Assembly: GCA_002862705.1 (NCBI GenBank)
Contig: PKDU01000016.1
Span: forward strand, 1 to 46,250
DNA length: 46,250 bases
Direction of reading: 5' to 3'
Source of the DNA: Flavobacteriaceae bacterium
Lineage (GTDB): Bacteria; Bacteroidota; Bacteroidia; Flavobacteriales; Flavobacteriaceae
Shown here: one piece after another, positions 24,373-33,700 of the stretch
Numbering within the stretch: position 1 is the first letter of the stretch
Layout of the letters: the number at the start of each line of letters is the position of its first letter
Position numbers and translations under genes: made by a program
The notes under the pieces: generated by a model
Told to the model about the DNA's origin: nothing
Seen by the model: the letters and a program-made list of their open reading frames with translations, nothing else
The model's database searches: none

Positions 24373-25623
24373 TCAGTTCATTTTTTTGAACATAACACAA
24401 GCGTTGTGTCCGCCAAAACCAAAGGTATTGCTCATGGCAACCGACACCTCTCGTTTTTGCGCAGTATTGAAGGTGAAATTAACTTTTGGGTCTATGTTTT
24501 CATCAGCCGTTTGGTGATTGATGGTTGGGGGAACAATACCGTGCTTGATACTCAAAATAGAGGATATGGCTTCAACGACACCGGCCGCACCTAACAGGTG
24601 ACCCGTCATGGATTTTGTTGAATTGATATTCATGGCATATAAATGCTCGCCAAAGACTTTTTTAAGGGCTTTGGTTTCTGCAATATCTCCAAGTGGCGTG
24701 GATGTTCCGTGCATATTAACGGCGTCTACATCAGCGATTTCAACACCAGCGTCAGCAATACAGTTTTCCATAACACTTGTAGCACCAAGCCCTTCGGGGT
24801 GTGGGGCTGTTATGTGGTGTGCGTCTGCTGAGAGACCACCGCCAACAACTTCGGCATATACGGTAGCGCCTCTGGCTTGAGCGTGCTCCAAACTTTCTAA
24901 AATTAAGGCGCCGGCGCCTTCACCCATCACAAAACCATCACGGTCTTTGTCAAAAGGTCTAGAAGCGGTTTTTGGATCGTCGTTTCGAACAGACAGGGCA
25001 TGCATAGCGTTAAACCCGCCAATACTGGCCTTGGCAACACCTGCTTCAGAGCCACCCGTGACCATAACGTCAGCGTAGCCTAAGCGGATATAGTTTAAAG
25101 CATCAATAATGGCATTGGCAGAAGAAGCACAGGCCGATACGGTAGCAAAGTTGGGCCCGCGAAAACCATACTTAATGGATATCATACCGGGCGCAATGTC
25201 AGCAATCATCTTGGGGATAAAGAAGGGATTAAAACGCGGCGTGCCTTCTCCACTAGCGAAGTTTAGCACCTCGTTCTGAAAGGTTTCCAAGCCACCAACT
25301 CCCGAGCCCCAAATGACGCCAACTTTCGCTTTATCTATTTTTTCAAGGTCTAGGCCTGCGTCATGTACAGCTTCATCAGAAGCCACCATGGCATATTGCG
25401 TAAAGCGATCCATTTTACGGGCCTCCTTACGGTCAAAATGCTCCTGGGCATCAAAGTTTTTTATCTCACATGCGAATTGTGTTTTAAACTTTGAAGCATC
25501 AAAATGGGTAATAGGAGCCGCTCCGCTGGTTCCTGATACTAAGCCGTTCCAGAACGCATCTTTTGTATTACCAATAGGGGTTAATGCCCCGATACCAGTT
25601 ACGACAACTCGCCGCCTATGCAT
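24373..25623 (-). CDS. fabF: 3-oxoacyl-ACP synthase II
   Basis: A 416-residue condensing enzyme that extends acyl-ACP chains with malonyl-ACP in fatty acid synthesis. The catalytic cysteine is in VSACASSANAI (near residue 166), and the two histidines in NMHGTSTPLGD (near 306) and STKSMTGHLLGAAG (near 343), giving the C-H-H triad. It starts with RRVVVTGIGALTPIGN and ends with the usual NTFGFGGHNACVMF. It lies 9 bp after acpP, its carrier protein, and leads directly into rnc. Length and motifs are all standard. Confidence 0.98.
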   Translation of the reverse strand: MHRRRVVVTGIGALTPIGNTKDAFWNGLVSGTSGAAPITHFDASKFKTQFACEIKNFDAQEHFDRKEARKMDRFTQYAMVASDEAVHDAGLDLEKIDKAKVGVIWGSGVGGLETFQNEVLNFASGEGTPRFNPFFIPKMIADIAPGMISIKYGFRGPNFATVSACASSANAIIDALNYIRLGYADVMVTGGSEAGVAKASIGGFNAMHALSVRNDDPKTASRPFDKDRDGFVMGEGAGALILESLEHAQARGATVYAEVVGGGLSADAHHITAPHPEGLGATSVMENCIADAGVEIADVDAVNMHGTSTPLGDIAETKALKKVFGEHLYAMNINSTKSMTGHLLGAAGVVEAISSILSIKHGIVPPTINHQTADENIDPKVNFTFNTAQKREVSVAMSNTFGFGGHNACVMFKKMN

Positions 25624-25632
25624 GAAAAATGA

Positions 25633-25866
25633 TTATTTACTTCCTTCTATATACTGAATAGCCTGACCAACAGTAGCAATGTTTTCTGCTTGGTCATCTG
25701 GAATTTGGATGTCAAATTCTTTTTCGAACTCCATAATGAGTTCTACTGTATCTAAAGAGTCTGCGCCTAAATCATTAGTAAAGCTAGCTTCGGTAACTAC
25801 TTCATTTTCGTCAACGCCTAGTTTATCTACTATGATGGCATTTACACGTGATGCAATATCAGACAT
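25633..25866 (-). CDS. acpP: Acyl carrier protein
   Basis: A 77-residue acidic carrier protein. The phosphopantetheine-accepting serine is in [16 protein letters not shown], near residue 37. It carries growing acyl chains for FabF and other enzymes. I use the ATG at 25866; the frame runs on upstream to 25914, but the 16 extra residues are basic and non-family, and the strong promoter of the gene lies within that stretch. It is the first gene of the leftward run through pyk. Confidence 0.97.
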   Translation of the reverse strand: MSDIASRVNAIIVDKLGVDENEVVTEASFTNDLGADSLDTVELIMEFEKEFDIQIPDDQAENIATVGQAIQYIEGSK

Positions 25867-25889
25867 AATTTTGGTTTTATTATTTCGGA

Positions 25890-25919
25890 CAAAAATAGAA
25901 AAACTTTCACGCACACAAA
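25890..25919 (-). promoter_or_regulatory. Promoter of acpP-fabF-rnc-pyk run
   Basis: Minus strand: TTTG (25919-25916), 18 bp, then TATTTTTG (25897-25890), an exact -7 box, with 23 bp to the acpP ATG. One of the best two-part matches in the window. Confidence 0.7.
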
Positions 25920-25951
25920 TGTTTTTTCTAATTAATACACATTTTAAGCTG

Positions 25952-25984
25952 TTGCAACGAAGCGATTTTTATTGCGTAAGTTTG
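25952..25984 (+). promoter_or_regulatory. Promoter of purN-rnhA-pfkB
   Basis: TTG (25952-25954), 22 bp, then TAAGTTTG (25977-25984), an exact -7 box. About 19 bp later comes the TTG start codon of purN, which supports that start. Confidence 0.62.
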
Positions 25985-26003
25985 CAAAAAGGCATTTCAT
26001 ATT

Positions 26004-26567
26004 TTGAAAACAATAGTTGTTTTTGCCTCTGGCTCTGGCACTAATGCAGCAAAAATAATCACATATTTCGACGCCATTGAAACCGTTGCCGTAAAAGGTG
26101 TTTATTGCAACAACCCAAATGCTGGTGTAATTGATCGCGCGGCGCGCCTTGGGGTGTCCACGAGGGTCTTTAGCCGTTCCGAATACCAAAAAGAAGTCCT
26201 CGAAGAGCTTATAGCTGTTAAGCCCGACCTCATTGTGCTCGCAGGGTTCTTGTGGAAGCTTCCCAAGAGCTATATAGACGCATTTCCCAACCAAATTATC
26301 AACATTCACCCCGCTTTGCTGCCCAAATACGGCGGAAAGGGCATGTATGGACAGCACGTTTTTGACGCAATTGTTTCCAACAACGAACCTGAAACAGGCA
26401 TTACCATTCACTATGTAAACGAACATTATGACGAAGGAGCCGTTATTTTTCAAGCCAAAACAACTGTAGCAGACACCGATACAGCAACAGACGTAGCCGC
26501 AAAAACACATCAATTGGAGCACGCGCATTTTGCACCTCAACTACACCAATTGCTTGACCAACGATGA
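26004..26567 (+). CDS. purN: Phosphoribosylglycinamide formyltransferase (TTG start)
   Basis: A 187-residue enzyme that transfers a formyl group to GAR in purine synthesis using 10-formyl-tetrahydrofolate. It opens with TIVVFASGSGTNAAKI; the catalytic asparagine and histidine are in INIHPALLPKYGGKGMYG (about 96-113), and the aspartate in HYVNEHYDEGAVIFQ (near 143). The predicted start is TTG at 26004: an in-frame TAA at 25977-25979 lies upstream and no ATG or GTG occurs between, while the promoter -7 box ends at 25984. The stop overlaps rnhA by 4 bp (ATGA). Confidence 0.93.
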   Translation: MKTIVVFASGSGTNAAKIITYFDAIETVAVKGVYCNNPNAGVIDRAARLGVSTRVFSRSEYQKEVLEELIAVKPDLIVLAGFLWKLPKSYIDAFPNQIINIHPALLPKYGGKGMYGQHVFDAIVSNNEPETGITIHYVNEHYDEGAVIFQAKTTVADTDTATDVAAKTHQLEHAHFAPQLHQLLDQR

Positions 26568-27031
26568 AAGAAGTTCACCTATATACAGATGGCGCCGCTC
26601 GCGGAAACCCAGGACCCGGGGGATATGGGCTTGTTTTAGAGCTTCCAGGTTCAACTTATAAAAAAGAACACGCAGAAGGCTTTCTGCACACCACCAACAA
26701 CCGCATGGAACTCTTGGCCGTTATTGTTGGGTTGGAACTGTTAAAAGAGGCGCCAGTTAAGGTTACGGTTTTTACGGACTCCAAATACGTTTGTGACGCT
26801 GTTGAAAAAAAATGGATTTTTCGTTGGGAAAGAACGGGATTTAAAAAGCAAAAAAACCAAGATTTGTGGAAGCGTTTTCTAATCGTGTTTAGAAAACACA
26901 ACGTACAGATTAAATGGATCAAAGGGCACAACCAACACCCGCAAAACGAAAGGTGTGATGCCCTTGCAGTAGCAGCGTCAAAACAGCAAAATCAAAAAGA
27001 AGACACGGGATATAAACCGCAAACCACATGA
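26564..27031 (+). CDS. rnhA: Ribonuclease HI
   Basis: A 155-residue enzyme that cuts RNA in RNA-DNA hybrids. The four catalytic acids are visible: D in LYTDGAARGNPGPGGYG (near residue 8), E in NNRMELLAV (near 49), D in VFTDSKYV (near 71) and D in NERCDALAV (near 130), with the WIKGHNQHPQNE histidine loop just before the last. The C-terminus (KQQNQKEDTGYKPQTT) is a short polar tail. It is joined to purN and to the kinase gene by 4-bp ATGA overlaps, so the three are one transcript. Confidence 0.97.
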   Translation: MKEVHLYTDGAARGNPGPGGYGLVLELPGSTYKKEHAEGFLHTTNNRMELLAVIVGLELLKEAPVKVTVFTDSKYVCDAVEKKWIFRWERTGFKKQKNQDLWKRFLIVFRKHNVQIKWIKGHNQHPQNERCDALAVAASKQQNQKEDTGYKPQTT

Positions 27032-27951
27032 AAAACAACAAGCTTCTTATCGTAGGCACAATGGCATTTGATGAAATCATCACCCCTACACAAGCTTCAG
27101 GAAAAATTTTAGGCGGCGCTGGAACCTATATTGGTTTGGCTGCGTCATATGCAGCAGCAGACATCGGAATTGTTTCTGTAATTGGCGACGATTTCACAAG
27201 CGAATACACCTCCCTACTCACCGATCGGGGTATAGACCTCTCGGGTGTAACTAAGGTTACGGGTCAAAATTCTTTTTACTGGAAAGGCAAGTATCACGAC
27301 AACATGAATAAGCGAGATACACTTGACACCCAACTTAATGTGCTGGCCGATTTTGATCCGATTGTGCCCGCTCATTACAAAGACGCTTCTGTGGTAATGC
27401 TTGGCAATTTAGCTCCAAGCGTGCAACAAAGCGTGTTGGATCAACTTGAACCAAACCCAAACCGAGTGGTATTGCTAGACACCATGAATTTTTGGATGGA
27501 TGTGGCATTGGATGAACTGTTAAAGGTTATCAAACAGGTTGATGTCATTACCATAAACGATGAGGAAGCCATGCAGTTGAGCGGACAACACAATATGGTT
27601 TCAGCCGCCAAGGACATACACAAATTAGGCCCCGCCTATGTGATTATTAAAAAAGGAGAACACGGGGCCTTGCTTTTTTACAAAGACCAACCCTTTTACG
27701 CACCAGCGCTCCCTTTACACCAAGTTATTGACCCAACGGGAGCAGGCGACAGCTTTGCAGGTGGCCTATCGGGATACTTGGCAGGGCAAGAAGAGCTTAC
27801 AGCGGCAGCAATCAAACAAGGAATTTTAAACGGTACGGCCGCGGCATCTATTTGCGTAGGCGCCATGGGAACCGAGGGATTGATATCTGCTCAAAAGGAA
27901 CAATTTTTAGCGCAGTTACAAGAACTGGAGCGCTTGCGGACAGTATCGTAA
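27028..27951 (+). CDS. PfkB family carbohydrate kinase
   Basis: A 307-residue sugar or nucleoside kinase of the ribokinase fold. It has the glycine-rich AGGTY-like start (GGAGTYIGLAASYAAAD, near 30-46) and the PfkB signature DPTGAGDSFAGG (about 235-246), whose second D is the catalytic base. The substrate cannot be told from sequence. Position directly between rnhA and a PurF-like amidotransferase gene, and coupling to purN, make a purine- or ribose-related substrate plausible, but that is inference. It overlaps rnhA by 4 bp; the next gene begins 40 bp downstream behind a possible weak promoter. Confidence 0.88.
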   Translation: MKNNKLLIVGTMAFDEIITPTQASGKILGGAGTYIGLAASYAAADIGIVSVIGDDFTSEYTSLLTDRGIDLSGVTKVTGQNSFYWKGKYHDNMNKRDTLDTQLNVLADFDPIVPAHYKDASVVMLGNLAPSVQQSVLDQLEPNPNRVVLLDTMNFWMDVALDELLKVIKQVDVITINDEEAMQLSGQHNMVSAAKDIHKLGPAYVIIKKGEHGALLFYKDQPFYAPALPLHQVIDPTGAGDSFAGGLSGYLAGQEELTAAAIKQGILNGTAAASICVGAMGTEGLISAQKEQFLAQLQELERLRTVS

Positions 27952-27991
27952 TTTAAAAGCGACCTATGATAATTTTAGTTAATTTTACCCA

Positions 27992-29887
27992 ATGAGTGAT
28001 GCCATCAAGCACGAGTGTGGAATAGCCCTGGTTCGGCTACTTAAACCCTTAGAGTTCTACAAAGAAAAATACGGCAGTTCATTTTACGGCCTTCAAAAAA
28101 TGTATTTGATGCTGGAAAAACAGCACAACCGCGGTCAGGACGGCGCTGGTTTTGCAAGCATTAAGCTAGACATGGCGCCTGGGGAGCGCTTTATGAGTCG
28201 TGTTCGGTCTTCAGACCCTCAACCCATCAAAGACATTTTCAATACCATCAACACACGCATCAATGCGGTTGAGGAAAGCTTACCCACTAAAGATCTGTCT
28301 TCTGAAGCATTGAAATCCGCATTCCCATATGTAGGAGAAGTTATGCTGGGCCATTTACGCTACGGGACTTTTGGCAAAAACACCATCGAAAGCGTACACC
28401 CCTTCTTGCGACAAAACAATTGGATGCACCGAAATCTTATTGTAGCGGGTAATTTTAACTTAACTAATGTAAACGAACTTTTTGAAAATCTGGTTGCTTT
28501 GGGGCAGCACCCTAAGGAAAAGGCAGACACCGTTACAGTGATGGAAAAAATAGGGCATTTTTTGGACGACTCTGTTGCTAAGCTCTACAAAAAACTCAAA
28601 AGCGAAGGCTTTGACAAACAAGGCGCATCGTCGGAGATAGCCAAACGCTTAAATATTGCCAAGATTTTACGCAAAGCATCTAAAAACTGGGACGGAGGTT
28701 ATGTCATTGGCGGGCTGCTTGGACATGGAGACTCTTTTGTGCTCCGAGACCCTGCCGGGATTCGCCCAGCTTTTTTCTACAAAGATGATGAGGTGGTGGT
28801 GGTCGCATCAGAACGCCCAGCCATTCAGACGGTATTTAATGTACCCAAGGAAGCGATTCACGAAATAACCCCAGGGCATGCGCTTATTATTAAGAAGTCA
28901 GGCGAATTGTCGCACACCGAAATAAATGAGCCAACGTCACGCCTGGCGTGCTCGTTTGAGCGCATCTACTTTTCCAGAGGGAACGATGCGGAGATTTATA
29001 ACGAGCGAAAGGCACTTGGACGCCTGCTGTTTCCAAAAATACATGAGTCAGTCAATGGCGAATTGAAAAATACGGTTTTTTCATATATCCCAAACACGGC
29101 AGAAACGTCTTTTTATGGACTTGTTCAGCGGGTACAGGATTTTATGCTTGAACAGTCCGAAGCAGCGCTATTAAACGCAAACAACCTATCTCCCGACCAA
29201 TTGAAGGCGTTGTTATCGCCACGGCCACGAATCGAGAAGGTTATTCTTAAAGACGTTAAGTTGCGCACCTTTATCACAGAGGACAGCAGCAGAGACGATT
29301 TGGTGGCGCATGTTTACGACATCACCTACGGGTCTGTAAACAAAGACGACAACCTTGTAATTATTGACGACAGTATTGTAAGGGGTACGACTTTGCAAAA
29401 GAGTATATTAAAAATATTAGACCGGCTAGGCCCAAAAAAGATCGTTGTGGTTTCCAGCGCCCCACAGATTCGATATCCAGACTGCTACGGCATCGACATG
29501 GCGCGTTTAGAAGATCTAATTGCATTTAGAGCCATGCTGGCATTACTCGAAAAGCAAAACAAGACGGCACAGCTAAAAACGGTTTATGAAAAGGCCAAAG
29601 CGACAATAAACCATAAGGCAGCAAACATTCAAAATCATGTCAAGCCGCTTTACGATCAGTTTACAGACGAGGAGATTTCAAAACAAATATCAGCTATGTT
29701 GCGCACCAAAGACATCAATGCGGAGGTAGACGTCATTTTTCAGTCTGTTGCCAATTTGCACAAGGCTTGCCCCGAAAACAAAGGCGATTGGTACTTTACA
29801 GGCAACTATCCAACCGATGGCGGAAACAAGGTTGTCAACCAGGCTTATATCAACTTTTACGAGGGTAATAAGGGTCGCGCTTATTGA
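27992..29887 (+). CDS. Amidophosphoribosyltransferase-like (PurF-like) protein
   Basis: A 631-residue protein with an N-terminal class II glutamine amidotransferase domain: the presumed nucleophile cysteine is in HECGIALV (residue 9), followed by NRGQDGAGFA and MLGHLRYGTFG. A phosphoribosyltransferase domain follows, with the PRPP-binding loop DNLVIIDDSIVRGTTL near residue 455. This is about 120 residues longer than ordinary PurF (about 500), with insertions in the first domain and a longer C-terminus (from about 520). If active it would make phosphoribosylamine from PRPP and glutamine, step one of purine synthesis. The nucleophile is not at position 2 after the start, so an 8-residue propeptide or a different start must be removed. 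Confidence 0.85.
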   Translation: MSDAIKHECGIALVRLLKPLEFYKEKYGSSFYGLQKMYLMLEKQHNRGQDGAGFASIKLDMAPGERFMSRVRSSDPQPIKDIFNTINTRINAVEESLPTKDLSSEALKSAFPYVGEVMLGHLRYGTFGKNTIESVHPFLRQNNWMHRNLIVAGNFNLTNVNELFENLVALGQHPKEKADTVTVMEKIGHFLDDSVAKLYKKLKSEGFDKQGASSEIAKRLNIAKILRKASKNWDGGYVIGGLLGHGDSFVLRDPAGIRPAFFYKDDEVVVVASERPAIQTVFNVPKEAIHEITPGHALIIKKSGELSHTEINEPTSRLACSFERIYFSRGNDAEIYNERKALGRLLFPKIHESVNGELKNTVFSYIPNTAETSFYGLVQRVQDFMLEQSEAALLNANNLSPDQLKALLSPRPRIEKVILKDVKLRTFITEDSSRDDLVAHVYDITYGSVNKDDNLVIIDDSIVRGTTLQKSILKILDRLGPKKIVVVSSAPQIRYPDCYGIDMARLEDLIAFRAMLALLEKQNKTAQLKTVYEKAKATINHKAANIQNHVKPLYDQFTDEEISKQISAMLRTKDINAEVDVIFQSVANLHKACPENKGDWYFTGNYPTDGGNKVVNQAYINFYEGNKGRAY

Positions 29888-29988
29888 AATTTAAAAAAAA
29901 CTTAAATTTTGCTTTGATTTGTAAATTCTGTTTGTATATTAGCAAAGCCATAACATAAGTAGGTTAAGTTCATGGTAAGATTTGGGGC
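29888..29988 (+). ncRNA. Possible small RNA or long 3' leader ahead of a terminator
   Basis: This gap holds a promoter-like pair TTTG (29921-29924), 18 bp, TATATTAG (one mismatch from TAnnTTTG) and then about 50 bp of unexplained sequence running into the strong terminator at 29989-30017. That arrangement would make a transcript of roughly 70 bases. No conserved RNA family is recognised, and it may simply be 3' untranslated sequence of the amidotransferase gene. Confidence 0.25.
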
Positions 29989-30017
29989 AAAAAAGGTGGA
30001 TTCTTTCCACCTTTTTT
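29989..30017. terminator. Strong rho-independent terminator
   Basis: A 12-bp stem, A6-GGTGGA (29989-30000) with TCCACC-T6 (30006-30017), loop of 5. It ends rightward transcripts from the purN-amidotransferase region and, read the other way, also has a T tract. Confidence 0.9.
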
Positions 30018-30027
30018 ATTTAACACA

Positions 30028-30058
30028 AAAAAAGAGGGCTAATTTAGCCCTCTTTTTT
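30028..30058. terminator. Bidirectional terminator between PurF-like gene and sodA
   Basis: A6-GAGGGCT (30028-30040) pairs with AGCCCTC-T6 (30046-30058). It lies 20 bp from the sodA stop codon on the other strand, so it serves sodA as well. Two strong terminators stand 10 bp apart here. Confidence 0.9.
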
Positions 30059-30078
30059 GTTTTGTAACACACTGATTT

Positions 30079-30681
30079 TTAGCCTGCTGCGTAGCGTTTG
30101 CTGACTTCAGACCAATTCACAACCTTAAAGAACGCTTCGATATAATCGGGACGTCTATTTTGGTAATTTAGGTAATATGCGTGTTCCCAAACATCCAATC
30201 CAAGTATGGGAGTTCCCCCACAGCTGACGTCTTTCATCAGCGGATTGTCTTGGTTTGGCGTTGAGCACACCTCTAATTTGCCATCGTTGTGTACACATAA
30301 CCATGCCCATCCAGAGCCAAACTGTGTTGCTGCTGCTTTTGAAAAAGCATCTTTAAAAGCGTCGAAAGAACCAAATGCACTCTCAATCGCAGCGCTTAGT
30401 TCGGAAGACATCTCTCCTGCGTCAGGGCCCATGATTTCCCAAAATAAGCAGTGGTTGTAATAACCTCCGCCATTGTTACGAACGGCAGCGTTACTCATGT
30501 CAAGATCACCTAAAATTTCTTCAATTGATTTACCTTCAAGCGCCGTGCCTTCAATGGCAGCATTAAGCTTGGTGGTATACCCGTTGTGGTGTTTTCCGTG
30601 GTGAATTTCCATTGTCTTTGCATCAATGTGTGGTTCCAGCGCATCTGCGGCGTATGGAAGTGAAGGAAGTTTAAAAGCCAT
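30079..30681 (-). CDS. sodA: Superoxide dismutase (Mn/Fe family)
   Basis: A 200-residue enzyme that turns superoxide into hydrogen peroxide and oxygen. The metal ligands are in [12 protein letters not shown] (His near 27), [13 protein letters not shown] (His near 77) and [11 protein letters not shown] (Asp near 160, His near 164). Length is standard. No signal peptide, so it is cytoplasmic. Whether it takes manganese or iron is not decided by these motifs; the name sodA is by habit. It is a single leftward gene with an exact -7 box 20 bp upstream. Confidence 0.96.
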   Translation of the reverse strand: MAFKLPSLPYAADALEPHIDAKTMEIHHGKHHNGYTTKLNAAIEGTALEGKSIEEILGDLDMSNAAVRNNGGGYYNHCLFWEIMGPDAGEMSSELSAAIESAFGSFDAFKDAFSKAAATQFGSGWAWLCVHNDGKLEVCSTPNQDNPLMKDVSCGGTPILGLDVWEHAYYLNYQNRRPDYIEAFFKVVNWSEVSKRYAAG

Positions 30682-30701
30682 ATTCTATATTTTATTTAGC
30701 A

Positions 30702-30709
30702 CAAAGTTA
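30702..30709 (-). promoter_or_regulatory. Promoter -7 box of sodA
   Basis: Minus strand reads TAACTTTG, an exact TAnnTTTG, with 20 bp to the sodA ATG. No -33 TTG at the expected spacing. Confidence 0.55.
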
Positions 30710-30751
30710 CGCATATATTCCTATATTTAGTTCTGATAAACACCAATTGCC

Positions 30752-33700
30752 GTGTCAAGCACAGCCACACCTCCTTTTGTTATTTTTAATGCTTCGGCGG
30801 GCTCTGGAAAGACCCACACCCTTGTGCGCGCTTTTCTCTTTCGTCTGCTTGACAGCAGCCAACCGGAACAGCTAAGGCGCTTGCTTGCCATAACCTTTAC
30901 CAACAAGGCGGCACAAGAAATGAAATCCCGTATTTTAGTTCACTTAGCTTCATTTGCTTCAAGCCCCGAAAAGGCCAAAGAAGACAGCATGTTTTTGGAA
31001 ATCGCCGACATGTGCGGCCTAACCAACGACCAGCTGCACCAACGATCAAAAAGGGCATACCGCTATATGTTACATCACTTTGGACAGCTGCAAGTAGCCA
31101 CCATAGACAAGCTAACGCACAAAATCATTCGGACGTTTGCTAGAGACCTAGGGATCAACGCCCGATTTGAAGTGGCCTTAGACGGCAAGTCATTTATGGC
31201 CGAAGTGGTGGAGCAAGTACTCAGCAGGGCAGGAGAAGACAAAGCACTGACCCAAGTCTTGGTCAGTTATGTATCGCAAAAGTCAGATGATTTCAAATCT
31301 TGGGACGTTACCAAGGAGTTAAATACCATTGCTCAAATGTATTTAAACGAAAATCACATGCAATCGCTGGCCGACTTGGAAGGCGTGCCCATCAAGGCCT
31401 TTGTTGACCTAAACCAAAAGTTAAAAACCCAAACAGAAATCATATTGGCCCCCATACAAGCGGAGTCAAAAGCGATACTCCAGGCATTTGAAGACTTACA
31501 AATCCCGACATCGTTTTTTCCACACGAATCCTTACCCAAGCTGTTGACACTTTTGGCACAGGGCGAATGGCCCAAAGAAATGCTCAACCTGACCTTGTCC
31601 AAAAGCCTCGAAACGGGGATGTTTTTAAAAAAGAGCGCCACAGACCAAGCGCAAGGGGTATTTGACAGCATTAAAGACCAGGTCACTGCACTCTTAGAAA
31701 TGTATACACAATATTGGCGACAGCTTGTTTTGTTGAACTTGCTCCGCAGGAATGTGGTGCCACTGTCGCTTATGCAGCACATTGGTCAGGGAGTTTCGGC
31801 CTTACAAGAAGAACGAAATAACCAGTTGTTGGGCTTTTTTAACAAACTGATTTCAGACGCTATTAAAGACACGAACACCCACTTTATGTTTGAACGGCTT
31901 GGCGTACGCTTCCAACACTTTTTTGTTGATGAATTTCAAGACACGTCGGTTTTACAGTGGGCAAACCTCCACCCCTTGTTTTCACACGCGTTAGAAGACA
32001 GCGAACGCCAGGGTTCTTTGGTTTTGGTGGGCGACGCAAAGCAATCCATATACAGATGGCGAGGCGGATATCCAGAGCAGTTTATGGCCTTGGTGAATAA
32101 AGAAGTTCCGTTTAGCATAAGCCCCGAAGTCGAAAACCTGCCAAAAAACTTTAGAAGTCTTCCCAACATAGTTTCTTTTAACAACGATTTTTTTACCAAG
32201 GCCTCTCAATTCTTGCCCCTAGCCTCTCAGCAGGCACTTTATGCAAAATCGTGTAAACAAGAACCGAACAGTAAGGCAGGCGGCTATGTTACGGTTGCGG
32301 CTGTAACAGGTAAAAACAACGATGAACGCATGTCGGCATACCAGGCTCACGTTTTAGGGCGTGTCAAAGACTGTTTGGAACAAGGGTATGGCCCCGAAGA
32401 CATTTGCGTTTTAGTAAGAAAAAATAAGCAAGGCGTACAGATTGCTAAAGCACTTACAGAAGCAGGAATTCAGATTACCTCCTCAGAGTCGTTACTCGTA
32501 TCGCAAAGTCCAGAAGTTCTGTTTTTAATGAGTCTTGTAAAACTACGCGTAGCGCCGAAAAGCAAGATAAATCGTTATGCTGTTCTAGAACAGTTTGCCC
32601 TCTTACAGTCCAAGCCTTTTGAGTGGACAACACAACAAATACAGCGCCCATTACGACACGTTCTTTTATCATTGTCAAGCCAAAAGTTTGACTTAAGCAC
32701 GTTTAACCAATTACCCATCTATGCTGCTTTAGAATATGCGGTATGGGCGCTTTCGCTGGCAACAGACCTAACCGCTTACATACAAGCGTTTTTAGACGAA
32801 GTCTTAAAATGGCAGGGCAATAGAGAGGGCACCCCCATAGCGCTTATTTCGCATTGGGAGTTAAACAAAGAGCACTGGACCGTTCGGCCTCCTGAAAACA
32901 GAAACGCGGTTAAAATTATGACCACACACAAGGCAAAAGGCTTGGCGTTTCCAGTGGTTATTTTACCGTTTTCAGACAGCAAATGGATTGAGGGCAACAA
33001 CAACCTTGCTTGGTTTCCGCTTCCAGAGGGCGCCTATACCCCGTTCAAAGAAATGTTGCTGCCCATTTCTCAAAACCTTTCCAATCTTGGCGAAGGGGCA
33101 AGGCATACGTATGACACCTATTACGCCCAATCTTTTATGGACACCTTGAACACGCTTTACGTAGGGATGACACGGCCTATTGAAGAACTTCACATCATTA
33201 CGCAAAAAGGAAATAGAGAAGCGTTGCCCAAAGGCCTCCCAGATATTTTTGTACAAGTCATTCCCGAGCTAGAAGCGCAAGAAGTCACTTTTGGTGTGCG
33301 GATGAAGCGAACACCCAAAACAACAGCGTTAAATGAGACGACAACTCCGTTTACCTTTAATTTAACCCAAGCCACTAGAGTTGTTGCAGACAGGTCTGTC
33401 CAATCAACGGAAGCGCTTTTTGGCACCGTGCTTCACGAGGTTATGGCGCATGTAGATGTGCCACAAGACTTGGAGCGCGCCCTTAGCCAGGCTAATGCTA
33501 AAGAACGGCTGGGAGCAACACCATACGAACGATTATTTAAAAGTGCACAAGAGATGCTGGTTCACGAGCAGTTGGCTGTTTTTTTTGACCCTGCCAACAC
33601 ACCTTATAAAGAGCGTGCACTTATTACTGCAAACGGGGAGGTATTGCGCCCCGACAGATTTGTTATTACAAAAGAGAAAAACGTCTTTTTGCTGGATTAC

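Noticed and set aside
25867-25914. Upstream extension of acpP
   Set aside because: The 16 added residues are not ACP-like and cover the promoter -7 box.
25944-26540. 198-codon frame antisense to purN
   Set aside because: Cysteine- and phenylalanine-rich product with no family features, entirely opposite a well-supported gene.
29972-30067. 31-codon frame after the PurF-like gene
   Set aside because: It runs through both terminator hairpins and its composition simply reflects them.
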